DNA of 64,000 nt from Saussurea involucrata (GCA_033807775.1 CM066315.1:59178820-59242819), one strand, 5' to 3'; positions 11,150-22,915 are shown, counted from the first letter of the stretch. A program made the numbers and translations. The notes: generated by a model not told the origin, from the letters alone.

Positions 11150-11788
11150 AAATTAATTAAAATATTCTAAGTTGACTAACGATTAAGTGAAATGCCTAAA
11201 CTCTCCTCAGTTTCACGAAAATACCTAAAATTTAGGTGAAAGGGTCTATGAATACGGACTCCTTTTGTGAATTGGATTTTTGTCTGCGAAATGATTTTTG
11301 GTCTGTAAAATGATAATTTTTCTTCCAATTGACGGACTTTTTATAGAAACCATTGGAAAAAAAAATTTAATAATTTAAATGGTTTGGGCCATTCACGGAA
11401 GCCATAGACGGAAAAAAATTCAGAAAACCTTTTTTTTAAGATTTTTTTTCCAATTCTTTTGTTGGGTAAAATTCAAAACTCATTTTCACGTACAACACAG
11501 AGTTGGGCCATTCACGGAAAATGAAGAAGATGATGAGTGGGTAAAATTCAAAAATCATTTTCACGGACAAAAATCAAAAAAAAATCCAATTCAATGGTTT
11601 GGTCATTCAGGGAAAAAAATTCATTTTCACTAATCAATAATCAATTTTACGGACAAATTCAAATTCACAAAAGGAGTCCGTGATCACGCACAATTTCACG
11701 GATATTTTGGGTATTTTCGTGAAATTGAAGAGATTTTGAACATTTCAGTAAGTCGTTTGATCAACTTGGGGTATTTTAATTAATTCCT
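11150..11788. mobile_element. Foldback element with long inverted ends (MULE-like)
   Basis: The first about 130 bp (AATTAATTAAAATATTCTAAG.., CACGAAAATACC.., CGGACTCCTTTTGTGAATT) are repeated inverted at the right end. The flanks share TTTTAAAA, a possible imperfect 9-10 bp duplication. The interior carries further TTCACGGA/TCCGTGAA repeats. A similar tip (AATTAATTAAAATACC-like) occurs at 21749. No transposase is encoded. Confidence 0.6.
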
Positions 11789-11957
11789 TTTTTAAAATAG
11801 TCAAATAGTTATATGTTTAACTCCAATAAACTTTTATATACATTTGAAACAGTTTTTTAAAATAATAGTTGCCAACACGATTTATATAAATTAATGATTT
11901 TATAAAATATTATATTTAAACAAAGTAAAAAAGAAATCTGAACAGTATATTTCATAA

Positions 11958-12613
11958 GGCCATCCTCAACGCATTAATAAAAGCCTTCAAGCCCTCAACG
12001 CCACATCAGCTAAGCCCTCAAGCCCTAAAGACCCGCAGCGCTACCCTCAAGCCCTCTTGCCACCTCATTTTTTTTAATTCTTTTATTTATACATTTAATT
12101 ATTTAACAAAATAAAAATATTTGTTACTCGACATCTTTCTATGTTCGCGGCCCTCTCTCTTGTTGACGACGAGGCGGTGCTACCATAAATCCATTGTGCA
12201 GTATGTCGAAAAACTTCCCTTTGTAGATTCAACAACTCGTCGGTGTCTACGGATGATGATGATGCGGTCGGTGAACCGGGTTGTGGCGAATCCATATTGT
12301 TTAAAATATAGAAAATGAGAGAGTTTGAGAGATTTTGGTGTAAAAAAATAAGAGGTTTGGATTAATATATATATAGTGTGATTAAATTGGAAAAAAATTA
12401 AAAATAAAATAAAATTACCGTTGGAGTGCCGTTGGATTTATTTAATTTCAAAATTTTAAAAAAATAAAATAAAAAACAAACAAATTCTTTCGGGTTTCTC
12501 GGGTTTGAAAGCCCGCACGCCGAGCCCGAGCATGAAGCCCGCATGCCCCCCACCGCTGCCCGCCCGAGCCCGCACGAGCCCGAGCTCGAGCCCGAAGGGC
12601 GCTGCGGATGGCC
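11958..12613. mobile_element. PIF/Harbinger-derived element
   Basis: Terminal inverted repeats GGCCATCCTCAACGC and GGCCATCCGCAGCGC, flanked by the 3-bp duplication TAA (11955-11957 and 12614-12616) typical of PIF/Harbinger. It keeps the start of a protein gene on the minus strand (12095-12295) but no transposase catalytic region, so it is a deletion derivative. Confidence 0.8.
12095..12295 (-). pseudogene. Remnant N-terminus of a Harbinger-linked protein
   Basis: The 66-codon ORF begins 'MDSPQPGSPTASSSSVDTDELL', Ser-rich and then 'ERAANIERCRV'. In my memory this type of N-terminus occurs on plant HARBI1-like proteins, but no DDE nuclease or Myb domain is present. It ends inside the element, consistent with internal deletion. 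Recognition is moderate. Confidence 0.4.
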
Positions 12614-12629
12614 TAAATGCATAACTTGA

Positions 12630-12878
12630 GGGCATCCATAATGGTAAAGCTTTATCAAAAACTTGAAAAAAATAAAAAAATAAAAAAAAAATATGTTGGT
12701 CCCACCAATATATACTTTCTCTCTTTTGTCTCTCACATTAATTTTTTCAAATATTTGAGGAACATCAAGCCTTTGATGAGTAAAGTCATTTTCAAGTCTT
12801 CCTCTCTAATGGTCAAGTCATGTTCAAATCTTCTTCAAGTCCTCATCAAGTCTTCTTCAAATACTATTGGAGATGCTC
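12630..12878 (-). mobile_element. Tourist-like MITE, copy 1
   Basis: Ends GGGCATCCATAATGG and GAGCATCTCCAATAGT (reverse complement of the right end), flanked by TGA at 12627-12629 and 12879-12881. About 249 bp and non-coding. It is an inverted relative of 18210-18447. Confidence 0.75.
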
Positions 12879-12881
12879 TGA

Positions 12882-13562
12882 GTAGATCAGTAATAAACTC
12901 AGAGTTAATTTTGCAACCGGTCAAAAATAGAAAAGGGCAGATTTATTCTTGATGGGTTTAGGCAACTTTTTCTTTAAGGTGTGAACATAAAACAAAGTTA
13001 AATGGATTTTTTTTCTTTTGTAATTTTTATTTAGGTTTTGTTTGTTTTTAATAGGTATTAAAGTGTTATTTCACTTTTTATTGAGAAGAGGTGTTAGTAA
13101 ATTCTGAATACAAAATCAAAAATATTGTTTATTTTGATAAATTGATAAATGTATTAATGAGTGGATAATATTGTTTGTTTTTAAGAGGTGCGAAGTCTGA
13201 AGTCTTATTTCATTTTTTGATGGATAAGAGGTAATGCCGAAGTCTGAAACATAATCAATAATGTTGTTTTTTATGTAAATTGAAAAATTGTCCGAATTTG
13301 TGTATTCTTTGTTTTACCCTTCAAAATATTATAGGCATTGTTTGGTAAAAATAAGGTAGCTTATAAGTTAGCTTATCTTTTGGGTATTTGATGGACATAA
13401 GTAGTTGGAGTAATTATGACTATTATTATAAATAAATTAATCATTAAAAATTAATTATTAATTATTATTAATTAATAAATAATAATTAATATTAACTGAA
13501 AATTATTTAATTGAATTTTAATTATACATTTGTAACAATTCGGTTTTCAAATTAACCTTAAC
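12882..13562. other. AT-rich spacer with a degenerate tandem duplication
   Basis: Two related blocks of about 110 bp (about 13030-13150 and 13165-13275) share 'TTGTTTGTTTTTAA..AGGT' and 'TTATTTCA.TTTTT.GA..AAGAGGT'. No gene. Confidence 0.5.
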
Positions 13563-13579
13563 AACATGAAACCATTCAC

Positions 13580-13748
13580 CCCAAATTGTGGGGGGCATCT
13601 TTGTACAAAAAGCAGAAGGTCTCGGGTTCGAACCCAAGACACCCCCATAGCCACAACCGCTGAGTGAGTCAGGTATGCTCCCCCACATTATGGATAGGCA
13701 GCCGATTGTGGGCCGGTTGGGGTTGCCGGTATCAACCTTTTGTACAAA
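13580..13748 (+). mobile_element. tRNA-derived SINE (family 2)
   Basis: A perfect 17-bp target duplication AACATGAAACCATTCAC lies at 13563-13579 and 13749-13765. B box GGTTCGAACCC at 13625-13635. The body differs from the other two SINEs. The A box is not clear. It inserted in an older LTR-like sequence starting near 13527 (TGTAACAATTCGG). Confidence 0.85.
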
Positions 13749-13765
13749 AACATGAAACCATTCAC

Positions 13766-14460
13766 ATATTCAGGAAACCAACTAAAACTACGATCCAAGA
13801 ATAATGGAATAAAACAATCTTCCCAGAATCGTCTAAAAATAACGATGGAATAAAACTAAATAACCAGGCAATACTAACGAACCGACTTGAGAAAACCTTC
13901 ATCTATATAATTATCATTTACCCTTTCTCCAGGCTAGCAATCCCAATATAGAATTCACCTGAAATGCATATTTTTTAAAACAAAATGAGGGTTAGACCAA
14001 ACGGTCTAGTGAGATAATCTCTGTCGTTTCATGACCGTTATAAGATCAATTTATATAAAACCATGTATTAAAACAGTTTATATAAACCTTTGATTAATAA
14101 TCAATCGTTGGCACTCGGGCACAACTCAACAATACACTCTGTTGGCCTTCAAGCACAACATCTCACAATACACTCCGTTGGCCTCCAAGCACAACATCTC
14201 ACAATATTGGTGGCGTTCTAGCACAACGCGATAATAGTGAAGCTGGCATTCTAGCACAGCACGGTAGTGTTGCTGGCGTTCTAGCACAGCGCGATAAGTG
14301 TTGTTGGCGTTCTAGCACAGCGCGGTAGTGCAATACCGTAACATAACATTTATAACAAAAATCCCAAATATCAATATGGTTCATATCATAAATTAACAAT
14401 TTTATAATAAATGTATTCCAGTTCAAAAATGGTTAAAAGAAAACTCACCTCAAGTCCAAA
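13766..14460 (-). repeat. Diverged minus-strand LTR fragment with a minisatellite
   Basis: The reverse complement of 13980-14030 matches the 'CTAGA..GGTCTAACCCTC' block of the LTRs at 7110-7634 and 15689-17353. Full ends were not defined. Confidence 0.5.
14105..14335. repeat. Degenerate minisatellite
   Basis: About six units of 33-45 bp built on 'GGCGTTCTAGCACAGCGCG' and 'GGCCTCCAAGCACAACATCTC'. Unit length varies. Confidence 0.7.
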
Positions 14461-14862
14461 TATTTCACCCGAGACTCTTGTCTTATAAGAGGAAGTTAAA
14501 AGGTTTAAGCTAAAAAGAATAGTCTTATAATTGTAATCTCTTGTCTTGTAAGATATAAATGATAAATAAGAGATAAAACTCTAAAAACAAACAACAACTT
14601 ATTGAATTTAATTTGAAAAAACTTTAAAAAATCTATCAAATCATGATCCAGAAGAACAACTTCAAATTCTCTATTTTAGAAATATGTTGGATATGTTTTA
14701 AATAAACTTTTTCTAAAGTGTTGTTATTCAAACCACCTTTCGAATAAATCGGAGCTTTGAAAATTATAAAAAATGACATTAATAAGTGTTGATGTATATA
14801 TGATATAAACTTTGTAGAAAGATGTTCAAATAACATACATAAATATTAGAGTCATCGTTGAA
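14461..14862. other. AT-rich spacer, no gene seen
   Basis: No supported feature. Confidence 0.5.
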
Positions 14863-15300
14863 TAGAGATGGTCGAAAATCGGTCTTTGACTAAATCAGAT
14901 CGGTCTCAGTCCTAAATAGTGATTTTGTAAACGGTCAATCTTTTTCTTAAATTGGTTTTTAACTTATAAAAAATATTTTTAAAAAAAATTGGGTCAATTA
15001 AATACACTAACAAATACGTTTTTATTATAATTGTGTCAATCAAATACACTAACAAATACGTTCAATCAAATACACCAAAAAAAGGTTTTGTTATAATTGC
15101 GTCAATCAAATACACTAAAAAATATGTTTAATAAAATATGTTTTGTTATAATTGAGTCAATCAAATACACCAACAAATATGTTTTTATTTAAAAATATAT
15201 ACTTTAAAATACATTTAAAAATAAATCTTAAATAAAAATTCTGACCTATTCCATAACCAGTCTGGTGCTGGACCAAATCGAACCTATTTGACCATCTCTA
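14863..15300. mobile_element. hAT-like MITE with internal tandem repeats
   Basis: Ends TAGAGATGGTCGAAAATCGG and TAGAGATGGTCAAATAGGTT (reverse complement of the right end), typical of hAT tips. The 8-bp flanks TCGTTGAA and GTGTTGGA match at 5 of 8, suggesting a decayed target duplication. The middle (about 14995-15185) holds four units of about 60 bp built on 'TCAATCAAATACACTAACAAA'. Confidence 0.65.
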
Positions 15301-15683
15301 GTGTTGGACAAACCATCTTCTATTAATTATTCTTGTCACATATGGCAAAATAAAACCCCACATTTCAAATTTTTATTGCATTGTTTAGCAAGAATCATAA
15401 AACATGTTGTAGCAAGTAGTAGATTAAAAATCATAATAATAATCTCTATGATTCTTTTTTAAAGTTTTATATATTGTTAATTGAACTTGCACATTTTTTT
15501 ACGAGACATAAATCCTTAACATGTAATATTGGGTTACATAGTATTTTTGGACAAAAGATAATATAATATTTTTATGACTTTAGTATCGTTAGACAAAACA
15601 TCATTTGATTTCACTATACCGTTTGCTAATAATTTATGGAGTAAATTATGTCTTTTCGTCTATGTGGTTTGTTAAATAATGCG
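15301..15683. other. AT-rich spacer, no gene seen
   Basis: No supported feature. Confidence 0.5.
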
Positions 15684-15688
15684 ACTTT

Positions 15689-17353
15689 TGTAATAACTTA
15701 GAATCTATGTTTATGAAGTTGAGAGTTAAAGGGTGTAAAAGTGAAGATCTTTCCAACTTCAGGGACCTAGGAGTAAATATGGGGTTGGTGAGGGTAAAAT
15801 CCTCACAACGCTTCTCTATTTCTCATATGATACATATTCGAGACTAAGAGAGGAGGCTAGAGAGAATTTGGAGCTTCATGGATGAATTGAAGAAAGAAAC
15901 TGATTTTGGTGAGGTGCTCTTCATCTCCTTCAAGGTAACCATCTCTACCTTTGTCTTCTTTAGTTTTTGATGGATTACATGGTTGGGCATTTGGGGTTTT
16001 CCATTCTTATTATGTTTTTGGATTAAAAACCCTAAAGAGTGAGTGTTTATTTGTGTATTGATTGGTTGTCATTAAGTTTTGGGCAAGAAACACCATTGAT
16101 GGTGTTTCCCTTCAAGGGTTCTTCATTTCCTTGTTTTATGGGTAAAAAGTGTGTTCTTCAAATATGATTTCAATGGGTAAATCGATGTTTGGATATTGAT
16201 GGCGTTTAGGACATCGATACCCTCGATTTAGAGGCTTAAAATCGATTTGGAAAGGTTTGGATTGAGAGACTTGGAGGTTTTTGGCTGAAGTCTGCTCGCA
16301 GACTTGAACAGTGTCTGCTGTGACTTTTGGCGCAGATTTGGTCGCATGGAAAGTCGCGCCAGACATTGCCTAGGCGATTTCCGTTTTTGTCTCGTTTCTC
16401 GCTTGGGGCTAGGATCGATGCACCGGTTAGGGGTTTCTTTTAGGGATTATTGAGAATGGTTTTGGGATGTAGTTAGATGGTTTAACACCATTTATATGTC
16501 GTCTAATTCAGGTGTTCGGTTTGAACAAAAGTGAGCTTTAGGAAGTGTGACGATTCGTCGAAACTTATGTGAGTTCTCTTAACATTTTTTATGCATGTGA
16601 AATGATTTGCTAATGTTTTTAATCAGTGAATTTGGTATTGAACATGATGGTATGTTTTGAAATTTTGGAAGTTTTGTTCATACACGACTTGAAGTTGTTT
16701 ACTAATGCATGTACAATGTTTATGTGTTTTTCACGAATGGGTACATTGATTTGGAGTCGGGTTACACAGTGGGATTAAAGTACCTTGGAATTGGGAATAT
16801 TCCTTGGGAGAATATTATACCGAGTGCCTTGAATCTGTTTCTTGTGCACACGAGAATGCCATCTACTAGGGACAATGGGGATCTACTGGGGCCATGGGGG
16901 TCTATTGGGGGGCCCGATTGTGAATATCATAGTGAGGTGATGAGTGACTATGAACACTGTGCAAATACCCAAGTGTGGAGTTGTTTTATTAACTTGGCTA
17001 TGGATGGCCTTTATGGTGGTATGCATGTTTCTATCTGTGAATTATTGAACTGTTTTTTGGAGGTAAATCACTAGATCTCATGGTCTAACCCTCGCTTTCA
17101 AAACTTAAAACCATTTTTAGGTAAAAAGTAGTTGAAGTTTCTTCCAAGAGGAAGGACAAAGCTTGAAGTGTTAGAGGTGGTGGCTATAGAGATAGCCTAT
17201 CTTTGTTTATCTTGTCTAGTTTAGATATCTCGACTGTGGATGTGTGTATCCGTTGCTTTTCTTTGAGAATATTTCTATGTACCAATTTGAGATGTTTGGG
17301 ACCCGTTTGGTGTTATTCTATGAATTCTGCCATTTTGGTTTTGGGACGTTACA
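15689..17353 (+). mobile_element. Solo LTR, 1665 bp (gypsy type)
   Basis: Begins TGTAATAAC, ends GGGACGTTACA, and is flanked by the 5-bp duplication ACTTT (15684-15688 and 17354-17358). There is no PBS, PPT or second LTR beside it, so it is a recombined solo LTR. Its 3' part matches the fragment at 7110-7634. A 121-codon ORF at 16709-17074 lies inside and is not considered a gene. Confidence 0.8.
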
Positions 17354-17358
17354 ACTTT

Positions 17359-18206
17359 AGCCCATGTGATTTAGGAATTATGGTTTTCATCCTTGTAGCT
17401 TGCATTTTAATTCTTTTGTCGTTCCTAAGACCAACTCCTACCTTTAAGAGTAAGAGAGAAAAACAACAAACTACAGTAACGAAAGCAACAATAAATTGCA
17501 AATTATAAGAAAGAAAAACAACAATTGTTGTAAACCATACAGATGAAAATCATAATTTGAAAAGTATAAGGACTAAAATAACAACTTTCAACAAACCACA
17601 AGAACTAAAAATGTGATGTAGTCTAAGGAGTTGTTTGGTTGGTTTTCCATTAACTCATGCATAGAAAAAGTTGTCTGCCTAGGTTAATATGTCTGTATAG
17701 ATTGGGAAGACTTTTTTTTAGAGTTTTCATAGATGGAAGTAGTATGTTTTTTTATAGTTGGGAGGATTAGGTTTGAAATTGTCTTCACTTACGCATGCTA
17801 TAGTGTTCTAGTAGCGTTAAACACGAAAATACTACGAATTAATATAGTAAATCACATGTATAGAGTCAAAAATGGAGATCCATGTTTATGTGCATAAATG
17901 GTGCTTTAAATCCGAATTTGGCTCGTGAATTGGTGATATTGTGGTGAATAATATGTTATCAAATGTTTAGAATGAATGGATATGGTGTTTTTATGTAAAA
18001 CCAACGAACTTAAATGTTTTAGAAATGAATTATTGTGTGACATGATGTGTATAAACAGAAACAAACCATAGCATACAAGAACTGAACACGAGTCTGAGTC
18101 TGAACTCGTTTCCAGACTCACATAGTTACATACAATCCTTGAGCAGTAGACCTCGTGCACGAGGTCCCGTAAAGGGAAGCCATCAAGGCCAAGAGCTTGC
18201 AAATTG
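17359..18206. other. Spacer, no gene seen
   Basis: Host-type AT-rich sequence. ORFs up to 101 codons show no motifs. Confidence 0.5.
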
Positions 18207-18209
18207 TTA

Positions 18210-18447
18210 GAGCATCTCCAATGGCCAAGCTTTAAAGACTTGAAGAATAACTTGAGGATGGGTTGACCATTGGAGTATGGACTTGATGATGGGTTTACTC
18301 ATCAAAGATTTGGTGAGGCTCAAGCGTTTGACAATTTGTTTGTGAGAGACATAAGAAAGAGAGTGTACATTTATGGTGGGCCCAAATAAAATTTATATTT
18401 TTTTATTCTATCAAGTCATTCAATATATTTGACCATTTTGGATGCCC
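18210..18447 (+). mobile_element. Tourist-like MITE, copy 2
   Basis: Ends GAGCATCTCCAATGG and GGGCATCCAAAATGG (reverse complement of the right end), flanked by TTA at 18207-18209 and 18448-18450. 238 bp. Related to 12630-12878 in the opposite orientation. Confidence 0.82.
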
Positions 18448-18488
18448 TTAACTTTACATTGTAGGGGACAAAAAAATTAAATAATTTA

Positions 18489-20367
18489 GGGAAATTCTAT
18501 CCCTACCCCCTGCCATTTTCCTTTACAAGTTGTATACCCCCTCCTCTCACACACTTCACTTTTCTTAGTTTTTTTAACTTTTCAATTTAAAGTTACATTT
18601 TATACCTTTAGACTTATTTATTTATTTTGCTTTATACCTTTTAGTTTTATATTTATCATTTTACACTTTTATTATATTAACACATATAATCTATAATCGT
18701 ATATTAACTAAAATACGTTAAAAAAATACTTTTTAATTTTAACAAGTTACAACATTATAATCGTCTCGTCGATAACTTCGAAATGAGTTCAATATTGAAT
18801 ATTTTTTGATTTATTATATTATATATGTCGTACGTTTACGTTATTTTTTGACTTAATTATATTATTATTCGTCGATACCTTCTTATTTTTTGATTTAATT
18901 ATATTATTTCGAAATGAACCCAATATTAACTAAAATACGTTAAGAAAATACTTTTTAACAACTTTCAAATCCTTAAATCGTGGACTGTTATTAATTAATC
19001 CTTACCTCCAACCACTTTCAAATCCTCAAATCATGAACTCCTTAAAAAACGTTATTCTTTAAACAAATTTATAAAAAAACTTTGATCGTTTTCTAAAACC
19101 AATTAAAATAATTTAGAACATTAAAATCGAGATATATCACGCTGCATTGCGCGAGTAGACTTCTAGTATAAATTTATTTGCTATAATATATGTTTTATAG
19201 TATTTTTGTTTGAAATACAAGTATTTTGTAAGTTGCTTAGGGGGTGTTTGGGATTGCTTATTTTTTTGACTTATTTGCTTATTGCTTTTCCTCACCACAA
19301 ATAAGCTATTTTAAGTGTTTGGATTGAAAAAAAGAAAAGTGTTTATGACTTTTTTCCACCACAAATAAGTTGTTTTTGATAAGTTAATCCATTTTAACTT
19401 ATTTGAAAGTGCTTATAAAAATAAATGAGACAAAAAAACTCTCCTAAAAGCTATTACAGTAAAGTTTTGTATAAAGTGGTTAGAGGTGTATAAAGTGGTT
19501 AGAGGTAAGGATTAATTAATAAGAGTCCATGATTTAAGGATTTGAAAGTTATAGTCGGTCAAAATGTTTTTAAAATGTTAAACTTATTTTCGGTTTCATG
19601 AGTCTCTCGTTTGATTGAATTCCTCCTCAAAATCGATTGAATTTATAAATACTTTCCGTATTATAATAATACCCGAATCCGACCGACATTAACCCGAAAC
19701 TGATCATTCCGACCCGAAGCAATCCGAAACCCGTATTATTATAATACGAAAAGTATTTATAAATTCAATCGAGTCGGTCCCGTATCGAATCGTCGCATCA
19801 TAACCGGTCCTGTATCGAGTCGGTCAGTCTCGGTTCCAAGTATGTCTCGGGTTGGGCTGGACCTATTTAGCCATTTCTAGGCCCATCGAAATATTTTCTA
19901 ATTTCTAACAGACACTAACCCGAAATCCGACTAATCCGAACACGAAACAATTCGAAAACCTAAACGAAAATTGAAAAAGTTAGAGATAAATTAAATATTT
20001 AACTATAAGAGTATGAATTTTAAATATAAAAAATATTTTATGTAATATATATGATATATAGTTAAATAATTAAATCAAAAAATATTCAATTTTGAGCTCA
20101 TTTCGAACGTATCGAAGAAACGATTATAATGGTGTAATTTGTTAAAATTAAAACGTATTTTTTTAACGTATTTTAGCTAATATACGATTATGTGTGTTAA
20201 CATGATAAATGTGTAAAATGAAAATTAGAAAAGTAAAAGGTATAAAGTAAATTAAATAAATAACTTAAGGGGTATAAATGGTAAAATTTAAATCAAATTT
20301 TTGGTTTGTGAGAGGAGAACATTTTTGTCCGAGTTACTTCTTGGCAGGGGTGGACATAGCAACACCC
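18489..20367. mobile_element. Long-TIR MULE-like foldback element (M1)
   Basis: The tips GGGAAATTCTATCCCTACCCC and, reversed from the right end, GGGTGTTGCTATGTCCACCCC lead into extended inverted arms (TTTATACC.., ACTTTATACCTTTTA, TTAACTAAAATACG.., TATAATCGTCTC). The 8-bp duplication ATAATTTA lies at 18481-18488 and 20368-20375. There is no transposase. The interior holds a hairpin near 19625-19775 and a sequence like a hAT tip (TAGAAATGGCTAAATAGG, reversed near 19870). A GGGGGTGTTTGGGATTGC block at 19238 resembles a MITE end. The right tip is 135 bp upstream of the EXORDIUM-like ATG. Two further copies of its arm lie at 21815-22471 and, split, at 23998-24271 plus 31259-32340. Confidence 0.72.
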
Positions 20368-20450
20368 ATAATTTATTAAGGATAAAAATGAAAAATCACA
20401 AAATTCCAAGGGAGTAAAATGTAAATTGAGGAGCAAATGCTTTTTCATCA

Positions 20451-20502
20451 CGCTGTATATATCATACATTCGTCCTACCCTTACCAACCACACTCTACAA
20501 AA
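20451..20502 (+). promoter_or_regulatory. Core promoter and 5' leader of the EXORDIUM-like gene
   Basis: TATA-like TATATATC at about 20454-20461 lies about 45 bp before the ATG at 20503, giving a likely start site near 20485 and a short leader ending in ACAAAAATG. The promoter available between the MULE-like tip and the ATG is about 135 bp. An inverted duplicate of this block is at 23865-23999. Confidence 0.6.
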
Positions 20503-21540
20503 ATGAGCCGATGTTACATCACCAACAGCCGGTCACCGGCGCCACCGGTCATTATCTTCTCCGTCATCTTCTTCCTCTTCGCGTTCATTCACCCCTCTAT
20601 CGCATGGCGCCCTTGGCCTCACAACTCGACAACGGAGCTCCAATTCGGAGGCTCAAAAAAGTACGAAGGTTCATCAGAGTTTGTCAAACTCAGGTACCAC
20701 ATGGGCCCTGTTCTCACTGCTAACATCACCGTACACATTATCTGGTACGGCACATGGCATAAGGATAAAAAACGCATCATCCGCGAATTCATCAACTCCA
20801 TCTCCGCCACCACCGCCCGGTCGCCGTCGGTCTCCGGTTGGTGGAAAACCGTCCAGCTTTATACCGATCAGACCGGATCCAACATCTCACGAACGGTTCG
20901 ACTCGGCGAAGAGAAAAACGACCGGTTCCTCTCTCACGGTAAAACCCTAACTCGTCTCTCCGTACAATCGGTGATAAAATCCGCCGTAACTGCAAAAACG
21001 AAACCCTTACCTATAAGTCCTAAAAGCGGACTGTACCTGTTACTCACCGCCGATGACGTATATGTTCAGGATTTTTGCCAAAATGTTTGTGGATTCCATT
21101 ACTTCACCTTCCCGTCGATCGTAGGTTACACTTTACCGTACGCGTGGATCGGAAATTCCGGCCGATTGTGTCCCGGTGTGTGTGCGTATCCCTTCGCCGT
21201 ACCGGATTACATTCCCGGGCTAAAACCTATGAAATCGCCGAACGGTAACGTCGGAATCGACGGGATGATCAGTGTGATAGCTCACGAGATCTCGGAGTTG
21301 GCATCGAATCCTCTAGTAAACGCTTGGTACGCCGGTCAAGACCCGGTGTTTCCGGTGGAAATCGCCGATCTGTGCGAGGGGATTTACGGGACCGGTGGTG
21401 GTGGGTCCTACACAGGACAAATGTTGAACGATAGAGATGGTGCCACGTATAACATGCACGGGATCCGACGGAGGTTTTTGGTGCAGTGGGTGTGGAACCA
21501 TGTGGTAAATTACTGTAGTGGGCCGAATGCGCTTGATTGA
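20503..21540 (+). CDS. EXORDIUM / PHI-1-like secreted protein
   Basis: A 345-residue single-exon gene, the only intact host gene in the window. Residues 1-34 form a signal peptide (hydrophobic stretch VIIFSVIFFLFAF, likely cleavage after SIA). The rest is the PHI-1/EXORDIUM domain: 'YHMGPVLTANITVHIIWYGTW', 'VSGWWKTVQLY', 'LYLLLTADDVYVQDFC', 'NVCGFHYF', 'PYAWIGNSG.LCPGVCAYPF', 'GMISVIAHEISELASNP', and the C-terminal 'FLVQWVWNHVVNYCSGPNA'. Paired cysteines and N-glycosylation sites (NST, NIT, NIS) fit a cell-wall or apoplastic protein. In Arabidopsis this family is linked to brassinosteroid- and carbon-responsive growth; its biochemical activity is not established. An upstream in-frame ATG at 20437 overlaps the TATA region, so 20503 is preferred. 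Length matches the family, and no lesion is visible. It is flanked on both sides by copies of one foldback family. Confidence 0.93.
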   Translation: MSRCYITNSRSPAPPVIIFSVIFFLFAFIHPSIAWRPWPHNSTTELQFGGSKKYEGSSEFVKLRYHMGPVLTANITVHIIWYGTWHKDKKRIIREFINSISATTARSPSVSGWWKTVQLYTDQTGSNISRTVRLGEEKNDRFLSHGKTLTRLSVQSVIKSAVTAKTKPLPISPKSGLYLLLTADDVYVQDFCQNVCGFHYFTFPSIVGYTLPYAWIGNSGRLCPGVCAYPFAVPDYIPGLKPMKSPNGNVGIDGMISVIAHEISELASNPLVNAWYAGQDPVFPVEIADLCEGIYGTGGGGSYTGQMLNDRDGATYNMHGIRRRFLVQWVWNHVVNYCSGPNALD

Positions 21541-21814
21541 AAGCGGAGAGAGGGTGTAACAATGGGGGGGCGTTGTAGTACTTTTCCCACTTTTAACACC
21601 ATATTTTGTTTTTGGTCTGTGTTTATTGATTCAAACATTTATGTGATGAAAATGGTGATGTACAAATTTATTTCTGTTTCCCGCCATCCTGTTTCACTTA
21701 GATATTTTCGTTTTCAAGGGTAGAATCGACAATGAGCACTTATATTTTTGGGAATTTAATTAAAATACCTTATAAGTTAATTTGACCTTGCCTTACCAAA
21801 ATACCCAAAAGGTG
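21541..21814 (+). other. 3' flank of the EXORDIUM-like gene
   Basis: Probable 3' UTR and terminator region. From 21749, GGGAATTTAATTAAAATACC resembles the tip of the foldback at 11150-11788 and may be a short MULE fragment. Confidence 0.5.
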
Positions 21815-22471
21815 TTGCTATGTCCACCCTCTGCCAAGAAGTATACCCCTGCAGCTCTGACAAAAATGTTCTCCTCTCACAAACCAAAAATTTGATTTAA
21901 ATTTTACCGTTTATACCCCTTAAATTATTTATTTAATTTACTTTATACCTTTTACTTTTCTAATTTTTATTTTACACTTTTATCATATTAACACATATAA
22001 TCGTATATTAGCTAAAATACGTTAAAAAATACGTTTTAATTTTAACAAATTACACTATTATAATCGTCTCTTCGATACGTTCGAAATGAGCTCAAAATTG
22101 AATATTTTTTGATTTAATTATATATCATATATACTACATAAAAATATTTTTTATATTTAAAATTTATACTCTTATAGTTAAATATTTAATTTATCTCTAA
22201 CTTTTTCAATTGTCGTTTAGGTTTTCGAATTGCTTCGGGTTCAGATTAGTCGGATTTCGGGTTAGTGTCTGTTAGAAATTAGAAAACATTTCGATGGGCC
22301 TAGAAATGGCTAAATAGGTCCAGCCCAACCCGAGACATACTTGGAACCGAGACTGACCGACTCGATACGGGACCGGTTATGATGCGACGATTCGATACGG
22401 GACCGACTCGATTGAATTTATAAATACTTTTCGTATTATAATAATACGGGTTTCGGATTGCTTCGGGTCGG
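21815..22471. mobile_element. Truncated inverted copy of foldback M1 (R1)
   Basis: Reverse complement of about 19680-20365 of M1, from the tip GGTGTTGCTATGTCCACCC to CTTCGGGTCGG. It then breaks directly into retrotransposon-derived DNA at 22472. The opposite arm is missing. Confidence 0.8.
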
Positions 22472-22915
22472 ATTACTGTTCATCGTCACTTTCATCTGTT
22501 AAGCCAGTCTCGATTTTTCTTAACCATTAAGCATTCTAAGTGGTTCAATAACAAATACAACACCTCTATTAACATTCTCATTGCTTAATTTTAAAGAAAG
22601 TTGAATAACTCACCTTAATGAAACTGAGCTCTGATCGATATCTTCACAGCTTCAATTAAATCTTCCCAAAACAGTTCTAAACAAATAATTATGCAATTAA
22701 TTAACTTCCTTACAAGAATCAGTAAAAGGATTCAAGTTTCTTACCTCAATTTCGAATCAAAAGCTTACTTTCTTCTTCTCCTTCTCGATATCTATCTCTC
22801 TGTCTCGTTCTCTCTATATTTCTCTGTTCTAACTTATTTTTCTTTTTGTTAAACAAATAACCAAAGAAATCAGTATTCAAATACTGATTAATCCCCATGT
22901 GACACCTCATTTCGG
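22469..22915. repeat. First unit of a 444-bp tandem duplication
   Basis: The block from CGGATTACTGTTCATCG (22469) to CACCTCATTT (22912) is repeated starting at 22913. The CGG belongs to the R1 foldback end, so the duplication arose after R1 was joined to the retrotransposon segment. Confidence 0.85.

Noticed and set aside
16709..17074. 121-codon ORF
   Set aside because: Lies inside the solo LTR 15689-17353, with no motif or conserved start context.
20437..20502. Upstream ATG extension of the EXORDIUM-like gene
   Set aside because: It overlaps the TATA region; the signal peptide and good context support ATG 20503.
21000..21562. Antisense ORFs over the EXORDIUM-like gene
   Set aside because: Shadow frames of the real coding sequence.
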